From NCBI RefSeq assembly GCF_965184065.1, contig NZ_OZ239098.1: a stretch of 64,000 nt of DNA, one strand, 5' to 3'. Below are positions 52,504 through 61,401 of this stretch, piece by piece. Position numbers and translations under genes: made by a program. This stretch comes from Methylopumilus sp026399645 (GTDB lineage Bacteria > Pseudomonadota > Gammaproteobacteria > Burkholderiales > Methylophilaceae). The notes below the pieces were generated by a model. It was given only the letters and a program-made list of their open reading frames with translations. It was not told the origin of the DNA and did no database searches. Positions within the stretch are counted from its first letter, which is position 1. Each line of letters begins with the position of its first letter.

Positions 52504-53682
52504 TTATACCTTTTCAATTTTTTCGAAGAAACTGTCTATATGCTTCTTAAAAAGCTTAAGGTTGGAAGTTAAATCTATAGGATGATTTCCAACCATAAAT
52601 CCATTCATATCAACAAAATTTGCATTTTTACAATTTGGTTTTTTTGGAAGATTAAAGTATTTAATAAAGGGGTTTCTTGTAATATTTCCACTTGCAATAG
52701 GCCTTGTTTCAATTCCTTTTTTCTTTAAATATTCAATGAGCTTGTTCCTAAGATTATTATTATTTTTTCTTAAAATAAGAGCAAAACTAAATGAGGAGTG
52801 ATTTTTTTCATAATCCTGGATATATAAATATTTATCGTTTTCAAATAATTTTATAAATAATTTATGATTTGCTCTCCTAATTTTTAGCATCGAATCGAAT
52901 TTTTTCAGTTGCTCAATGCCAATTGCGCCTGTAAATTCAATAGGGCGGACATTAAAACCAGGAAGAACGAACCAGAACATTCTACGAAAATCGTCTACAT
53001 TTTTATCATATAAATGTGAGCTTTCATCTAAATTCCTTAACCAGCCATGTGCCCTTAATGAAATACAAATATCATAAAATTGTCTATCATTAGTAGTTAT
53101 CATTCCACCCTCAATTGTGGTGATATGGTGGGAATAAAAAAAACTAAATGTACCAGCAAGTCCAAGGGTGCCGTTGTATTGGCTCTGATATTTAGCCCCC
53201 ATAGACTCACAATTATCTTCGATCAAATGCAGGTTGTATTTTTGACATAAGAGCTTTATTTTTTTGTATTCTGCAGATTTGCCCAACAAATTTACAGCAA
53301 GTATAGCCTTTGTTTTTTTACTAATCTGGTTCTCAATTAAATCGACATCAATATTTAGTGATTTAGCGTTTATATCTACAAAAACAGGCTTAAAACCCAA
53401 ATAGAACAGTGGTGAATAAGTGGTTGACCAGCCAATTGCAGGAACAATAATCTCATCTCCCGGCATAACAGCTTTTTTAAGGAATCGAAGTGCTGCAATA
53501 GCAATTAAATTTGCTGAAGAGCCACTATTTACGCAAATCGCGTATTTTACCCTGAATTTTTTAGCAAATTTTTCCTCAAAATCTGCAATTTGAGGACCCA
53601 TTGAGAATCTATTACTTTTTATGACCCTATTAATTGATTCAATTTCTTTTTGGGACCAACTATCGTGAATAAGTGGATACAT
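52504..53682 (-). CDS. DegT/DnrJ-family enzyme with His in place of the PLP lysine (ColD-like 3-dehydratase)
   Basis: A 392-residue fold-type I protein. The cofactor phosphate site is VNSGSSANLIAIAAL, the pyridine-N Asp region is LIEDNCESMGAKY, and the position of the Schiff-base lysine reads FYSHHITTIEGG, with His185/His186. This His substitution is the mark of ColD and RfbH, which use PMP for 3-dehydration of 4-keto-6-deoxysugars and not for transamination. RfbH's four-cysteine insert is absent, so it resembles ColD. ATG 53682 is preferred over TTG 53685. It overlaps the SDR gene stop by 1 base. Confidence 0.85.
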   Translation of the reverse strand: MYPLIHDSWSQKEIESINRVIKSNRFSMGPQIADFEEKFAKKFRVKYAICVNSGSSANLIAIAALRFLKKAVMPGDEIIVPAIGWSTTYSPLFYLGFKPVFVDINAKSLNIDVDLIENQISKKTKAILAVNLLGKSAEYKKIKLLCQKYNLHLIEDNCESMGAKYQSQYNGTLGLAGTFSFFYSHHITTIEGGMITTNDRQFYDICISLRAHGWLRNLDESSHLYDKNVDDFRRMFWFVLPGFNVRPIEFTGAIGIEQLKKFDSMLKIRRANHKLFIKLFENDKYLYIQDYEKNHSSFSFALILRKNNNNLRNKLIEYLKKKGIETRPIASGNITRNPFIKYFNLPKKPNCKNANFVDMNGFMVGNHPIDLTSNLKLFKKHIDSFFEKIEKV

Positions 53683-54575
53683 CAATTAACCTCGTAATAT
53701 TTTTTTAAAGATTTAAGGCTCTCATCAAAATCTAATTCAGAAATAAAGCCTAATTTTTTTATTTTACTATATGAAACTTCATAGTCTCTAAAGTCAGGGT
53801 CCATATTATAATTTTCACTAAATAAATGAGCGTTCGTAAGTTCGCATATTTTTTTAGCAACCTCCCCTTTTCTAAAATTATTCTTTGAATCGCCAACATT
53901 AAGGATACCCTGCGAATCAAAAGCACCGTCAACTGCCATTAAGAAACATCTCGCAGCCTCATTTACTTCAAGGAAAGTTCTTATTGCATGCCCCTCAAAA
54001 AGGGTAATACATTTATTCTTGATAGCATCTTTAAATAAATTATTAATTAATAAATCATCTCTAGATTTATTAGAAACACCATATAAAGTAGCAAGCCTCA
54101 AAATAACGCCATCAATCCCTTGCACAATTTCTTCGCCTTCAGATTTTGTACGAGAATAAAGTGTAGATGGATTCAAAGGGGTCGATTCATCACAAATACC
54201 ATCTACTTTTCCGTAAGCTGCACCCGTAGAAGAAAAAATAACTCTTTGATTTTTTGAAATGCTCTTACATAGAATTTTAGTACCTTCTACATTAATACTT
54301 GATGCTTCGTAAGGATTTGAGTCGCAAGCCGGAAAACCTACAATTGCAGCTAAATGAATAACTACGTCAGAGTTTTGAAGGGACCTTTTTAGTAAATGTT
54401 CATCTCTAATATCAGCTTTAGTAAAAATAAAATTTTTGTTATTGATGAAATTATTAACAGCATGGGAACCGTCCTTAAAAAGATCATAAATTTCAACTAT
54501 ATTGTTCTTATCTTTTAAAAGATTGCATATAGAACTTCCGATATATCCAGCACCACCAGTTATAAGTATTTTCAT
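53682..54575 (-). CDS. NAD-dependent nucleotide-sugar epimerase/dehydratase
   Basis: An SDR of 297 residues: ILITGGAGYIGSSICNLL (GxxGxxG), then VIHLAAIVGFPACDSNPYEAS, FSSTGAAYGKVDG and the active site LYSRTKSEGEE (YSRTK). LRLATLYGVSN follows. The IVGFPACDSNP segment is shared with a group of NAD-dependent epimerases common in surface-sugar loci. Sitting between the ColD-like enzyme and the GT2 gene, it may reduce the 4-keto sugar (a ColC-like role) or epimerise it; this is inferred from position. Confidence 0.82.
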   Translation of the reverse strand: MKILITGGAGYIGSSICNLLKDKNNIVEIYDLFKDGSHAVNNFINNKNFIFTKADIRDEHLLKRSLQNSDVVIHLAAIVGFPACDSNPYEASSINVEGTKILCKSISKNQRVIFSSTGAAYGKVDGICDESTPLNPSTLYSRTKSEGEEIVQGIDGVILRLATLYGVSNKSRDDLLINNLFKDAIKNKCITLFEGHAIRTFLEVNEAARCFLMAVDGAFDSQGILNVGDSKNNFRKGEVAKKICELTNAHLFSENYNMDPDFRDYEVSYSKIKKLGFISELDFDESLKSLKKYYEVN

Positions 54576-54577
54576 AT

Positions 54578-55438
54578 TTAACTCTTCTCATGTTTTAGCA
54601 ATATTATAAGGCAAATAACGAATATTCTTTTGATCCGATATAATGAAAAAAATTTTTTAAGGTATTGAATTAGATAAGATTTTCTGTAATTTAATATTAA
54701 CTTACTGTCTTTTTCGATATTAAATTGTAATCGGAGATAATTGATAATCTTTACCCTTTCTCTAACTTTGAAAATTTGATTATTATGATGAAGTCTGTAA
54801 TTTATTAAGCAATCGGCAGACCAATAAATTTTTCCTTGATTTACTAATGAAATAAGCAATGCCAAATCTGAATGAATCCCAATAACTTCAAAATTCATTA
54901 CATCAAAATGAACAAAACTATTTCTATAGATATAAGAAGAAAAAGGTGGATGACCAATAGAACCTCTTAAAAAATATTTATCTAATAAAGACATGTAGTC
55001 ATTAATGATTAAATCATGACTTATGTTAATTAATTTTTTTTTTGTTTTTGAAGACCGATTTAAGATATATGCGTTACATGCGAAAGCTGAAAGATTTTTA
55101 TCAGATTCTAAAACAGTTATACCGCTCTCAATAAAATTAGATTCCATAACGTCATCATCATGAAACATAATTAGATAATCAGAAGAAGATTCTTTTATAA
55201 TGATATTATGATGCTCAATAACATTTAGCCCATGTCTTCTAAGATATTGTAATTCTGGAAATTTATTTTTAATAAAAAACTCTACAGCGTTACTTATTGA
55301 ATTATCGCTAATTATTAAATTAATTTTTATCTTTTTATTTTTTGTAACTTGCTTTAGTGTTGACAATATAGCTTCTTCAATAAAATCAATCCTCTCGAAA
55401 GCCATAATGTATAAATCTAAATTTATTTTTAAATCCAT
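54578..55438 (-). CDS. GT2-family glycosyltransferase
   Basis: A 286-residue GT-A enzyme with LDLYIMAFERIDFIEEAILSTL and INLIISDNSIS at the nucleotide site, the metal-binding HDDDVME (DXD) after YLIMF, and GSIGHPPFSSYIYRNSF on the acceptor side. The C-terminus is basic and hydrophobic (IKRIFVICLIILLKHEKS), suggesting membrane contact. Donor and linkage unknown. It lies 2 bases from the SDR and 26 bases from the transketolase gene, the second-largest gap in the locus. Confidence 0.87.
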   Translation of the reverse strand: MDLKINLDLYIMAFERIDFIEEAILSTLKQVTKNKKIKINLIISDNSISNAVEFFIKNKFPELQYLRRHGLNVIEHHNIIIKESSSDYLIMFHDDDVMESNFIESGITVLESDKNLSAFACNAYILNRSSKTKKKLINISHDLIINDYMSLLDKYFLRGSIGHPPFSSYIYRNSFVHFDVMNFEVIGIHSDLALLISLVNQGKIYWSADCLINYRLHHNNQIFKVRERVKIINYLRLQFNIEKDSKLILNYRKSYLIQYLKKFFSLYRIKRIFVICLIILLKHEKS

Positions 55439-55464
55439 AAATTTTCTAAAGCAATCTTAATTTT

Positions 55465-56373
55465 TCATAAGAAGTAACTTTGAAATAATGAGTCATTCAA
55501 ACCACCTTCATAATTTAAAATTTCCTGATCTGCAACTAAGCCACAGACTTTAGAGTCTAGGGCGTGAATGCTAATTTTGCTAAATAAGCCTGAACCGTTT
55601 GATATAGATTCTAAAAGCCAGCTTCCGAATCCGCCATCTTTTAAGTGGTCTTCAATTGTTACAATTTTGTTGGATTGTTCAATTTGAATCTCTTGCATGT
55701 TTTTATATTTCATTCCCCATAATGGTAACGATTTTAGAGTGTAGCTTTCTTTTGCTAACTTTTTCAAAAATTGATTGGCATAATTTAAGGTGGAGCCAGT
55801 AGTTAAAAAAGTGATTGTGTTCTGATCGCCATTATTTATAGTGAACCACTCACCCGGGGTAATATTTGGAACTTCCTTATGGATATTTAGCTCCCCGGAC
55901 TTTCCAAGCCTTAAATAGCTGGGCTGAGGATTTTCTAAAAGATACCTCATGCATGCTCTCGTTTCTTGTGGGTCCCCGGGAGATGCAATAAGCATATTCG
56001 GCATTATTCTCATTAATGCATAATCTTGAATAGCATGATGGGAATAACCTAACCTTCCATAAGCCAATCCTCCTCCAACGGAAACTATTGTTACGGGCAA
56101 ATTATGGTAATCGACATCATTTCTTATTTGTTCTGCGCATCTAAAAGTTGGGAAATTTGCTATGGAATATACAAAGACATGAAATCCTTCAGATGCCAAT
56201 CCAGAAGATAATCCCATCATATTTTGTTCAGCAACTCCTGCATTAAAAAATCGATTAGGAAAACGCTTGGCAAATGGCTCTACAACTCCATATCCAAGAT
56301 CTCCGACAATAAGGCAAATTTTATCGTTTAACTCAGCTGCACTGACAAGCTCTTCAATAAATGCATTACGCAT
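55465..56373 (-). CDS. Transketolase-like C-terminal (pyrimidine-binding) subunit
   Basis: A 302-residue protein holding the Pyr and C-terminal domains of transketolase. RFFNAGVAEQNMMGLSSGLASEG has the catalytic Glu that activates thiamine diphosphate, VTIVSVGGGLAYGRLGYSHHAIQDYALMR gives the conserved His pair, and SYLRLGKSGE follows. The C-terminal domain includes TFLTTGSTLNYA and VTIEDHLKDGGFGSWLLE. It is one half of a split transketolase; the PP half is directly upstream with an 8-base overlap. ATG 56373 was chosen over TTG 56385. Being inside a deoxysugar cluster, it probably acts on an NDP-keto sugar and not in the pentose phosphate pathway. Confidence 0.88.
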   Translation of the reverse strand: MRNAFIEELVSAAELNDKICLIVGDLGYGVVEPFAKRFPNRFFNAGVAEQNMMGLSSGLASEGFHVFVYSIANFPTFRCAEQIRNDVDYHNLPVTIVSVGGGLAYGRLGYSHHAIQDYALMRIMPNMLIASPGDPQETRACMRYLLENPQPSYLRLGKSGELNIHKEVPNITPGEWFTINNGDQNTITFLTTGSTLNYANQFLKKLAKESYTLKSLPLWGMKYKNMQEIQIEQSNKIVTIEDHLKDGGFGSWLLESISNGSGLFSKISIHALDSKVCGLVADQEILNYEGGLNDSLFQSYFL

Positions 56374-57172
56374 TTGAATAATCAAGCTCTTTAAGGGCTA
56401 ACTCTAATTCAACATCATTTGGATTTTTATAATGCCAAATTACTTTATTTTCCATAAAGCTAATGCCTTTTCCTTTTATGGTATGGGCAATTATAACTTT
56501 TGGTTTTTTTATAGCGACAGCAGAAAGAGCATTAAAAATTTCATCATGATTATGTCCATCAATATTTAACACGCAACACCCAAAAGATTCTATTTTTTCT
56601 GTAAGCGGCTCTAGATTAAGTGTATTGGCAACGGTGTCAAGACTTTGAAGTTTATTATAGTCAATAATAATTGTTAGATTATCTAATTTATGGTGAGCTG
56701 AGTATATTAATGCTTCCCAATTTGAGCCCTCATCCATTTCTCCATCACTCAATAAGACAAATACTTTCCAGGTTAAATTATTAATTTTTGCTGCAACCGC
56801 TTTACCAACAGCAAATGGAAGTCCATGGCCTAAAGATCCCGTAGAAAATTCAACACCACGAACCTTATGGCTTATATGATTCATCAAAAGAGAAAAATTA
56901 TCACCGAAACTATGGATATCAGCATCTGAAATAAAATTGATTTCCCGAAGGGCTGAATATACAGCGACACAAGCATGGCCTTTACTGAGAATAAATCGAT
57001 CTCTTTTATAAGATCTATCATTTTCAATATCAAAATACATAAATTTTCCATATAACACAGCAATAATGTCACAAATAGATAAAGCGCTAGCAATATGAGA
57101 TGCTTTTGCTCGATGCACCATTCGCAAGGAATTTTTACGAATATTTAATGCAAAATCTATAGTTGATGTCAT
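56366..57172 (-). CDS. Transketolase-like N-terminal (diphosphate-binding) subunit
   Basis: A 268-residue protein equal to the PP domain of transketolase. It has KASHIASALSICDIIAVLYG, DRFILSKGHACVAVYSAL, STGSLGHGLPFAVGKAVA, and the thiamine diphosphate motif LLSDGEMDEGSNWEALIYSA ending in IDYNKLQS (GDG-x-N-N-like, here SDGEMDEGSNWEA). HTIKGKGISFMENKVIWHYK closes the domain. With the next gene it makes a complete split enzyme. It lies 6 bases after the GNAT-aminotransferase gene. Confidence 0.9.
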   Translation of the reverse strand: MTSTIDFALNIRKNSLRMVHRAKASHIASALSICDIIAVLYGKFMYFDIENDRSYKRDRFILSKGHACVAVYSALREINFISDADIHSFGDNFSLLMNHISHKVRGVEFSTGSLGHGLPFAVGKAVAAKINNLTWKVFVLLSDGEMDEGSNWEALIYSAHHKLDNLTIIIDYNKLQSLDTVANTLNLEPLTEKIESFGCCVLNIDGHNHDEIFNALSAVAIKKPKVIIAHTIKGKGISFMENKVIWHYKNPNDVELELALKELDYSNA

Positions 57173-57178
57173 TAAATA

Positions 57179-58954
57179 CTACTTAAGAATTTCTTTTATC
57201 TGATTTGCAACATACATAACTTGATCTTTTGTTAAGCAAACACCACTGGGTAAATTGATTGCCTGGTTGCCAATTAAAAATGCAATGGGTTTTGGCTCCT
57301 GCTTTACTGGCCAAATTGGATACTGGCTAATTGCAGGGAAAACCGGTCTTGAATCAATATTTCTTGATTTTAATTCTTTTATTAAATTATCTCGACTGAC
57401 GGGACTTGTAGGCTCTAATCGGATACTAGACATCCAATAAATACTTCTAGCCCCCTCAACCTCTTTATTTAATAAAACATTTGGTAACCCTTCTAAACCT
57501 TCCTCGTACCAGGAAAATATTCTTCGCTTCATCTCAATAAGTTCATCGACTCTCTCTAATTGAGCCAATCCAAGAGCCGCCTGAATGTTAGACATTTTAA
57601 ATTTAACGCCATCTTCATCTATCCAAAATGTGCGACTTGGATTTCTACCTTGATCCCAAATTTTGAATGCTTTTTGATACAAATCTTTATCGTTAGTTAC
57701 GAGCATACCGCCTTCGCCTGTTACCATAAGTTTTGCTCCCTGAAAACTAAACCCAGCAAAACTGCCAAAAGAGCCACATCTTTTTCCTTGCCATTCTGCT
57801 CCGATAGCTGGTGCAGCATCCTCAACAATTTTTAAATCATATTTATTTGCGAGTTGCATTAAATTTGTCATACGTGCTGGATGTCCATACATATGCACAG
57901 GCATAATTGCTTTTGTTTTATTGGTAATTAATTTCTCTACTGAACTTGAGTCGATATTCCATGTGTCTATTTCAACATCAGCAAAAATAGGGATCGCTCC
58001 AACATATCTGACTGCGTTAGCAGTTGCAACCCAGGTTTGATCAGGAACAATCACTTCATCACCAGGACCTATATCAAGAGCCATTAAAGCAATTTGCATC
58101 GCTCCTGTGCAACTTGAAGTTGCCATTGCATAATCAACTCCGATATATTCTGCAAATGCTTGTTCAAATCGAGTAAGGTATTTTGACCATTCATTATTCC
58201 ATCCTTTTGAGGCAGCATCATAAGCATATAAACTTTCTTTAGATGATATCGATGGGCCCGCAGTTAGGATCATGGATTGTCCAACATCATGCGCGGATGG
58301 TTTCCATGTCATTTTTATAAAGAATTTATCTGGTTTTTCAGTCTTGCCGGCTTGTCGGTAACTAAGAATGTTATTTTTAGTCTCTTTAATTAATGGAATT
58401 TTTTCGGTCATAACAAAATTATTTTTTTCATAAAATTTAATTGCACGAATATTATCTTCCATGACTCTTAAAAAAAAGACATCAACATTAATTGTTTTGC
58501 GAGCCCAGGTAATAAGAGAAATTAGTGCCTTCGAAAAAATACCCTTTGGTGAATCTAAATTACCTTTAACTACATTGTCAATTTCAAATTCAAATTGATT
58601 ATTATGACAGCCATTAAAACCAATATGTCCAGCAGCAATTCCTTTGTTGTCTACAACTAAAAATAATATTCTATCTTCAACATTTAAAAGCCGCTCTTTA
58701 AACCAGGTTTTTGTGCTTTCAAGAGTTGCTTCAAATTGAGTTGGGTAGACATGAACGTTTTCGTTCCGCCAAATGGTTAATTTTTGCATTAAGGCATTAT
58801 CATTTGTATGAGCAAAACATAGAGGCAAAAGAAAACCGATCTCATCAATTGCTATAGAATTAATATAGGCATCCTTAATGTTTTGTGATGCTTTTAAGAA
58901 ATTAAAATTATTAGTTACTGATTTTTTAAAAACTTCTATTTTTCTATTATGCAT
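57179..58954 (-). CDS. Fusion of GNAT N-acetyltransferase and DegT/DnrJ aminotransferase
   Basis: A 591-residue two-domain protein. Residues ~30-215 form a GNAT domain: IAAGHIGFNGC, then VFFLRVMEDNIRAIKFYEKNNF, the acetyl-CoA helix and FYEK-x-NF motif. Residues ~233-591 form a perosamine-synthase-like aminotransferase: SSCTGAMQIALMAL, GDEVIVPDQTWVATANAVRY, VEDAAPAIGAEWQG, and the PLP lysine Lys408 in FSFQGAKLMVTGEGG. One chain would aminate a 4-keto sugar and acetylate the amine. ATG 58954 has GGAG six bases upstream, better spaced than ATG 58960. rfbH lies upstream. Confidence 0.87.
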   Translation of the reverse strand: MHNRKIEVFKKSVTNNFNFLKASQNIKDAYINSIAIDEIGFLLPLCFAHTNDNALMQKLTIWRNENVHVYPTQFEATLESTKTWFKERLLNVEDRILFLVVDNKGIAAGHIGFNGCHNNQFEFEIDNVVKGNLDSPKGIFSKALISLITWARKTINVDVFFLRVMEDNIRAIKFYEKNNFVMTEKIPLIKETKNNILSYRQAGKTEKPDKFFIKMTWKPSAHDVGQSMILTAGPSISSKESLYAYDAASKGWNNEWSKYLTRFEQAFAEYIGVDYAMATSSCTGAMQIALMALDIGPGDEVIVPDQTWVATANAVRYVGAIPIFADVEIDTWNIDSSSVEKLITNKTKAIMPVHMYGHPARMTNLMQLANKYDLKIVEDAAPAIGAEWQGKRCGSFGSFAGFSFQGAKLMVTGEGGMLVTNDKDLYQKAFKIWDQGRNPSRTFWIDEDGVKFKMSNIQAALGLAQLERVDELIEMKRRIFSWYEEGLEGLPNVLLNKEVEGARSIYWMSSIRLEPTSPVSRDNLIKELKSRNIDSRPVFPAISQYPIWPVKQEPKPIAFLIGNQAINLPSGVCLTKDQVMYVANQIKEILK

Positions 58955-58972
58955 TAGCATCTCCGGAAAATA

Positions 58973-60289
58973 TTAAAAGCCTAAGCCAAAAAAATATTCA
59001 ATTTTTGTCGCTACAAAATCAAGCATTTCTTCTGTAAGTCCGGGATAAATGCCTATCCAAAAACTATCATTCATAACTCTATCAGTATGCTTCAAATCAC
59101 CGCTGACAAGATAATTACGTCCTTTCATGTAGGGCTGACGGGTTAAGTTCCCTGCAAATAATAAACGTGTACCAATTTTTTCTTGATCGAGATAAGACAG
59201 TAAATCAACTCGACTAATATTGGCTTCAGGTTTAATTGTCATTAAAAACCCAAACCACGAAGGGTCTGAATTAGGCGTAGCTTGAGGAAGAATTAAAAAA
59301 TCTTCACAAGACTTTAGACGTTCATACAAATAATTAAAATTATTTTTGCGCGTATCAATAAAACCATCTAATTTATCCATCTGCGCTAAACCACAGGCAG
59401 CCTGCATATCGGTAATTTTCAGATTGTAACCTAGATGTGAATAAGTATATTTATGGTCATAGCCTTCAGGAAGGTCGCCTAATTTCCAACAGAAACGTTT
59501 GCCGCAGGTATTGTCTTTACCAGGAGCACAATAACAATCGCGCCCCCAATCTCGAAAAGATTCAATGATTGTCTTAAGTTCGGCATTGTTAGTAAATACA
59601 GCGCCGCCTTCACCCATTGTAATATGATGGGCAGGATAAAAACTTAACGTGCCTATATCACCAAAAGTACCTGTTAGTTGTCCGTTATATCGAGACCCTA
59701 ATGCATCACAATTATCTTCGATGAGCCATAAATTGTATTTTTTGCAAATTTCTAAAATTACTTTTAGATTAAATGGGTTACCAAGAGAATGAGCTAGCAT
59801 AATAGCCTTGGTTTTTGGGCTAATTGCTCCTTCAACCTTTGTGACATCAATATTATGTGTAGCAATGTCAATATCAACAAATACAGGGATCGCACCAAAT
59901 TGTAAAATTGGATTCACGGTGGTAGGAAAGCCGGCTGCCACAGTGATAACTTCATCACCTACTTTAACTGCGCGCTCTTTAAGTTGAGGTGATGTTAATG
60001 CTGAAAATGCGAGAAGATTTGCTGATGATCCTGAATTTGTTGTGATTAAAAATTTTACCCCTAAAAAAGTCCTTAATTTTTTTTCAAAAGCCTCATTAAA
60101 TCTCCCTGTTGTAAGCCATCCATCTAAGGATGCTTCAACCATAGCTTTCAGTTCTGCAGCATCCAGCACTTTGCCAGAAGGGGGAATCACAGTCTGGCCA
60201 GGCTCAAAAGGTATTTTTTGAAATTTAACTGATGCAAACTCATCTATAAGATTCGCAATTTCAGTTCTAATATTTTGTAATTTATCCAA
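58973..60289 (-). CDS. rfbH: CDP-4-keto-6-deoxyglucose 3-dehydratase (E1)
   Basis: A PMP- and [2Fe-2S]-dependent enzyme that removes the C3 hydroxyl in 3,6-dideoxyhexose synthesis. In 438 residues the lysine site is replaced by His in FYPAHHITMGEGG, and the iron-sulfur cysteines lie in DCYCAPGKDNTCGKRFCWKLG, the RfbH insert. ITTNSGSSANLLAFSAL and LIEDNCDALGSRY complete the cofactor site. The start is TTG 60289 with GGAG 7 bases upstream. The E3 reductase (AscD/RfbI type) that normally completes the reaction is not in the window. Confidence 0.95.
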   Translation of the reverse strand: MDKLQNIRTEIANLIDEFASVKFQKIPFEPGQTVIPPSGKVLDAAELKAMVEASLDGWLTTGRFNEAFEKKLRTFLGVKFLITTNSGSSANLLAFSALTSPQLKERAVKVGDEVITVAAGFPTTVNPILQFGAIPVFVDIDIATHNIDVTKVEGAISPKTKAIMLAHSLGNPFNLKVILEICKKYNLWLIEDNCDALGSRYNGQLTGTFGDIGTLSFYPAHHITMGEGGAVFTNNAELKTIIESFRDWGRDCYCAPGKDNTCGKRFCWKLGDLPEGYDHKYTYSHLGYNLKITDMQAACGLAQMDKLDGFIDTRKNNFNYLYERLKSCEDFLILPQATPNSDPSWFGFLMTIKPEANISRVDLLSYLDQEKIGTRLLFAGNLTRQPYMKGRNYLVSGDLKHTDRVMNDSFWIGIYPGLTEEMLDFVATKIEYFFGLGF

Positions 60290-60303
60290 ATGTAAACTCC
60301 GAT

Positions 60304-61401
60304 TTAAAGATATGAGCTATTTAAATACTCATCGATTTCATTCAACGAATACTCTCTCATATTTTTTTGATTAAAATTTGCCTTGTACCACAAACAAGTT
60401 CTTTTAATTGTTTCATTTATATCCCATCTAGGCTGCCATTTAAGTTTAGTCATTGCTTTATTGCTGTTTAACTTTAAATAATTAGCTTCATGAGGATTCA
60501 TTGTGTTGTGATCTGTTGAAAATTTTGAGCCTTCAGCCCAATAATGAGTAAGTTTATTTGCAATCCACTCCACATTTTTTACTTCAACTTCTAACGGCCC
60601 GAAATTCCATGCTTCAGCATATTCAGTCCCTTCTTTATAAAGCTCTTGCGCAAGCATAAGGTACCCACTTAATGGCTCCAAGACATGTTGCCATGGTCGA
60701 ATTGATAAAGGATTTCGAATAATAAGCTCTTCTTTGTTTGTTATGGCCCGAATAAAATCTGGAATTAATCGATTCTGAGCCCAATCACCCCCACCAATAA
60801 CATTGCCAGCTCTGGCAGAAGCAATTGCAATATGGTGGTTATTGTATGTTTCAGAATTAAAGAAAGAGGAACGGTAAGCTGATGTAACTAGTTCCGCACA
60901 TCCTTTGCTGCTGCTGTAAGGGTCATACCCCCCCATTGCATCATTCTCAGTATACCCATGATCAGATCTCTCTTGATTGTCATAACATTTATCGCTTGTA
61001 ACATTAACAATAGCTTTTACTGAATCGGATAAACGAGCAGTTTCCAAAATATGAACAGTGCCCATAATATTTGTAGAGTATGTATCGATCGGAGAGTTAT
61101 AGGAATCTAGGACAAGGGATTGAGCCGCCATATGAATAATTATTTCTGGCTTCGCTTTATCGACTGTTTTCTGAAGCAGATCAAAATTTCTTATATCGCC
61201 AATAATGGATTGAAAGCTATCCTCAATGTTTAAAGTATTAAATAAATTTGGTTGCGTTGAAGGGGAAAGAGAAAAGCCAGTCAAGTTAGCTCCCATAGAA
61301 GATAACCACAGTGAAAGCCAGCTTCCCTTAAAACCTGTATGTCCAGTTAAAAGAACAGATTTATCTTTCCAAAAAATTGGGTCTATTGCCATATTTTCCA
61401 T
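60304..61401 (-). CDS. rfbG: CDP-glucose 4,6-dehydratase
   Basis: An SDR that converts CDP-glucose to CDP-4-keto-6-deoxyglucose. The Rossmann motif is VLLTGHTGFKGSWLSLWL, typical of RfbG; the active site is GGYDPYSSSKGCAEL (YSSSK) after VNVTSDKCYDN. SARAGNVIGGGDWAQNRLIPD and RPWQHVLEPLSGY are RfbG marks. ATG 61401 (MENMAIDPIFW) is preferred; ATG 61392 is also possible, and a TTG at 61422 lies well inside rfbF. It overlaps the rfbF stop by about 19 bases. Confidence 0.95.
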   Translation of the reverse strand: MENMAIDPIFWKDKSVLLTGHTGFKGSWLSLWLSSMGANLTGFSLSPSTQPNLFNTLNIEDSFQSIIGDIRNFDLLQKTVDKAKPEIIIHMAAQSLVLDSYNSPIDTYSTNIMGTVHILETARLSDSVKAIVNVTSDKCYDNQERSDHGYTENDAMGGYDPYSSSKGCAELVTSAYRSSFFNSETYNNHHIAIASARAGNVIGGGDWAQNRLIPDFIRAITNKEELIIRNPLSIRPWQHVLEPLSGYLMLAQELYKEGTEYAEAWNFGPLEVEVKNVEWIANKLTHYWAEGSKFSTDHNTMNPHEANYLKLNSNKAMTKLKWQPRWDINETIKRTCLWYKANFNQKNMREYSLNEIDEYLNSSYL

